From Acidobacteriota bacterium (GTDB lineage: Bacteria > Acidobacteriota > Vicinamibacteria > Fen-336), in contig JAJDNS010000041.1 in the NCBI GenBank assembly GCA_022340585.1, positions 1 to 64,000 on the forward strand: DNA of 64,000 bases, written 5' to 3'. Position 1 is the first letter of the stretch. Each line of letters begins with the position of its first letter. Below the pieces are notes generated by a model that ran no database searches, was not told the origin of the DNA, and saw only the letters and a program-made list of their open reading frames with translations. The position numbers and the translations under genes were made by a program. Shown here piece by piece: positions 61,520 through 64,000 of the stretch.

Positions 61520-63964
61520 TCAGTTGGACAGCCGCAGGTGCCAGCGGTCCTTCTCGCTGGCGGGCTCCAGCTCCCCGGGCATGAGGGCGGTCTCGAGAAC
61601 CTCCTCCACCGATGACACCAGGTGGATCTTCAGGTCGGCGCGGACGTTCTCCGGGATGTCCTCCTTGACGGCCTTGTCGTTCCGACGGGGCAGGATCACC
61701 TCCTTCACCCCGAGCCGGTGGGCGGCCAGGACCTTCTCCTTGATCCCTCCGACGGGAAGGACCCGCCCGGCGAGGGTGACCTCACCGGTCATGGCCACGC
61801 GGGGGCGCAGCGGGCGCTGGGTGAGGAGTGAAACGAGAGCGGTGACCAGGGTGATCCCGGCCGAGGGGCCGTCCTTGGGGATGGCTCCCTCGGGGACGTG
61901 GAGGTGGAGATCCACGCGCTCGAAGAACGATTCCTCGATGCCGAGCTGACGGGCGTGGGCCCGGACCCAGGACAGGGCGGCCTGGGCGCTCTCCTTCATC
62001 ACGTCTCCGAGCTGCCCGGTGAGGGTGAGGCCCTTCTTGCCGAACATCTGGGTGGCCTCGATGGAGAGTACGTCTCCGCCGGCCGCGGTCCACGACAGCC
62101 CGGTGGCCACACCGGGGACCAGGGACCGCTCGTCCAGCTCCTCGTCACGGAGGAAGTAGGGGGCGCCGAGGAACTCCTCGACCGTCTCCGGGGTGAGGAC
62201 GACCGTCTCGTGGCTTCCCTCGGCCTTCCGCCGGGCGACCTTGCGGATGATGCTCGCCACCTCCCGCTCGAGGTTGCGCAGACCGGCCTCACGGGTGTAC
62301 TCGCGGATCAGCTTGACCAGCGCGTCGTCCCCGAAGGCGACCTGCTCGGCGTCGAGGCCGTGGTTCTCCAGCTGGCGCGGGATGATGTGTCGGCGCGCGA
62401 TGTGGAGCTTGTCCTCCTCGGTGTATCCGGCGAGGCGGATGACCTCCATGCGGTCCCGCAGGGCCGGGGGGATGGTGTCGAGGATGTTGGCGGTGGTGAT
62501 GAAGAGGGCCTGGGACAGATCGAAGGGCAGGTCGATGTAGTGGTCCTTGAAGGTGTTGTTCTGCTCGGGGTCCAGGACCTCGAGGAGCGCCGCCGAGGGG
62601 TCGCCCCGGAAGTCGGTCCCGATCTTGTCCACCTCGTCGAGGATGATCACCGGGTTCTTGCTCTCGGCCCGGCGCAGGCCCTGAATGATCTGCCCGGGGA
62701 GGGCGCCGATGTACGTGCGCCGGTGCCCGCGGATCTCGGCCTCGTCGCGCATTCCGCCGAGGCTCAGGCGGTGGAACTTCCTTCCCAGGGCACTGGCGAT
62801 GGACTTGCCGAGGCTGGTCTTGCCCACCCCGGGCGGGCCCACGAAGCACAGGATGGGCCCCTTGATGTCGGGCTTCATCTTTCGGACCGCCAGGTACTCG
62901 AGGATCCGGTCCTTGACCTTCTCGAGGTCGTAGTGGTCGTTGTCGAGGACCTCCTTGGCCTTCGCCAGGTCGATCTCGACCTCGGTGCGCTTGTTCCACG
63001 GGAGGGAGACCACCCAGTCCAGGTAGGTCCGGGTGACGGTGTACTCGGCGGCGGCCGGGGACATGCGGGAGAGGCGCTCGAGCTCGCGGAGGACCTCCTT
63101 CTCGGACTCCTCGGGGATCCCCGCCGCTTCGATCTTCTCCCGGAGCTCGTCGATCTCCCGCTGCTGGTCGTCGGTGTCCCCGAGCTCCTTCTGGATGGCC
63201 TTCATCTGCTCGCGGAGGTAGTACTCGCGCTGGTTCTTCTGGAGCTCGCTCTTGACCTGGCTCTGGATCTTGCTGCCGACCTCGAGGACCTCCAGGTCCT
63301 TGACCAGGATGCTGTTGACCCGCTCGAGACGAGTCTTCACGTCGAGGGTCTCGAAGAGCTCCTGCTTCTGGGCGGTGTTCAGGGTCGGGAGGTTCCCGGC
63401 GACGAAGTCGGCGAGGCGCGGCGGCTCCTGGATGTTCGAGGCCAGGGCCCCGAGCTCGTCGGAGAGAGTGGGGGAGAGGTCGACCACCCGCTGGAAGAAG
63501 CCGAGGGCGCTCTGGGCCAGGGCGCGGATCTCGATCTCCTGCTCGGCGGGGATCTCGTCGGCGATGAGCTCGACCTGGGCCTTGAGGAACGGGCGATACC
63601 GGGTGAGCTGGAGAACGCGGAAGCGCTGAACCCCCTGGACCACGAGGCGGAGGGACCCGTCCGGGAACTTGAACATCTTGTGGATGTGGGTGAGCGTCCC
63701 GATCGTGTAGAGGTCGCTCTCTACCGGGTCGTCGACCGCAGGATCTCGCTGGGCGACGACGCCGATGACGCGCCGCTGGCGCACCGCGTCGTTGACCAGG
63801 GCCACCGAGGTCTCCCGGGCCACCGCCAGGGGCAGGATGGCCTGGGGAAAGAGCAGGGTGTCCCGCAGGGGCAGGATCCCCAGCTCGGTCGGCAGGTTGC
63901 TCAGGTCGATTTCGGGCATTCCTTCGCCCTCGAAGTCGGGGGCGTTGTCGTCACGCTCACTCAT
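61520..63964 (-). CDS. lon: ATP-dependent endopeptidase Lon
   Basis: GPPGVGKTSLGKSIASALGRKFHRLSLGGMRDEAEIRGHRRTYIGALPG; KDGPSAGITLVTAL Ser-Lys dyad. Confidence 0.97.
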   Translation of the reverse strand: MSERDDNAPDFEGEGMPEIDLSNLPTELGILPLRDTLLFPQAILPLAVARETSVALVNDAVRQRRVIGVVAQRDPAVDDPVESDLYTIGTLTHIHKMFKFPDGSLRLVVQGVQRFRVLQLTRYRPFLKAQVELIADEIPAEQEIEIRALAQSALGFFQRVVDLSPTLSDELGALASNIQEPPRLADFVAGNLPTLNTAQKQELFETLDVKTRLERVNSILVKDLEVLEVGSKIQSQVKSELQKNQREYYLREQMKAIQKELGDTDDQQREIDELREKIEAAGIPEESEKEVLRELERLSRMSPAAAEYTVTRTYLDWVVSLPWNKRTEVEIDLAKAKEVLDNDHYDLEKVKDRILEYLAVRKMKPDIKGPILCFVGPPGVGKTSLGKSIASALGRKFHRLSLGGMRDEAEIRGHRRTYIGALPGQIIQGLRRAESKNPVIILDEVDKIGTDFRGDPSAALLEVLDPEQNNTFKDHYIDLPFDLSQALFITTANILDTIPPALRDRMEVIRLAGYTEEDKLHIARRHIIPRQLENHGLDAEQVAFGDDALVKLIREYTREAGLRNLEREVASIIRKVARRKAEGSHETVVLTPETVEEFLGAPYFLRDEELDERSLVPGVATGLSWTAAGGDVLSIEATQMFGKKGLTLTGQLGDVMKESAQAALSWVRAHARQLGIEESFFERVDLHLHVPEGAIPKDGPSAGITLVTALVSLLTQRPLRPRVAMTGEVTLAGRVLPVGGIKEKVLAAHRLGVKEVILPRRNDKAVKEDIPENVRADLKIHLVSSVEEVLETALMPGELEPASEKDRWHLRLSN

Positions 63965-64000
63965 GGCCAATCTCAGCGTCGTCCTCCGGTGCGGAGGGTC

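Overview
High-GC bacterial chromosome window, mostly ordinary housekeeping and envelope genes. It contains: an HhH-GPD/endonuclease III-like gene; tmRNA (ssrA); an RND efflux operon; two sulfatases; META/YbaY-type proteins; dodecin; a BASS symporter; a Gfo/Idh/MocA oxidoreductase; M48, M29 and M24 peptidases; c-di-GMP and histidine-kinase signalling proteins; malic enzyme; an amidase/GerMN/cyclophilin/CYTH/nucleotidyltransferase/kinase/asnS block; a MutS-like protein; rimO; the rimP-nusA-infB-ylxP-rbfA-truB-rpsO-pnp translation/RNA operon; an FHA-GAF histidine kinase; and lon. No rRNA, CRISPR array, intact mobile element or canonical tRNA was recognised. The strongest unusual signal is a rhodanese-domain gene (3312..3725) with an in-frame TGA exactly at the catalytic Cys of the CxxGxRS motif, followed at the expected distance by a SECIS-like hairpin: a candidate selenocysteine rhodanese that the ORF track truncates. 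Others are: a duplicated ssrA 3' end (att-like scar) next to a decayed MazF-type toxin gene; a LOV-like domain lacking the adduct cysteine on a response-regulator protein; a membrane-anchored M24 peptidase; a membrane-anchored MutS homologue; a ~70-nt inverted repeat pair; and an attenuator-like terminator in the rimP leader. All assignments come from reading the sequence; no database search was run.
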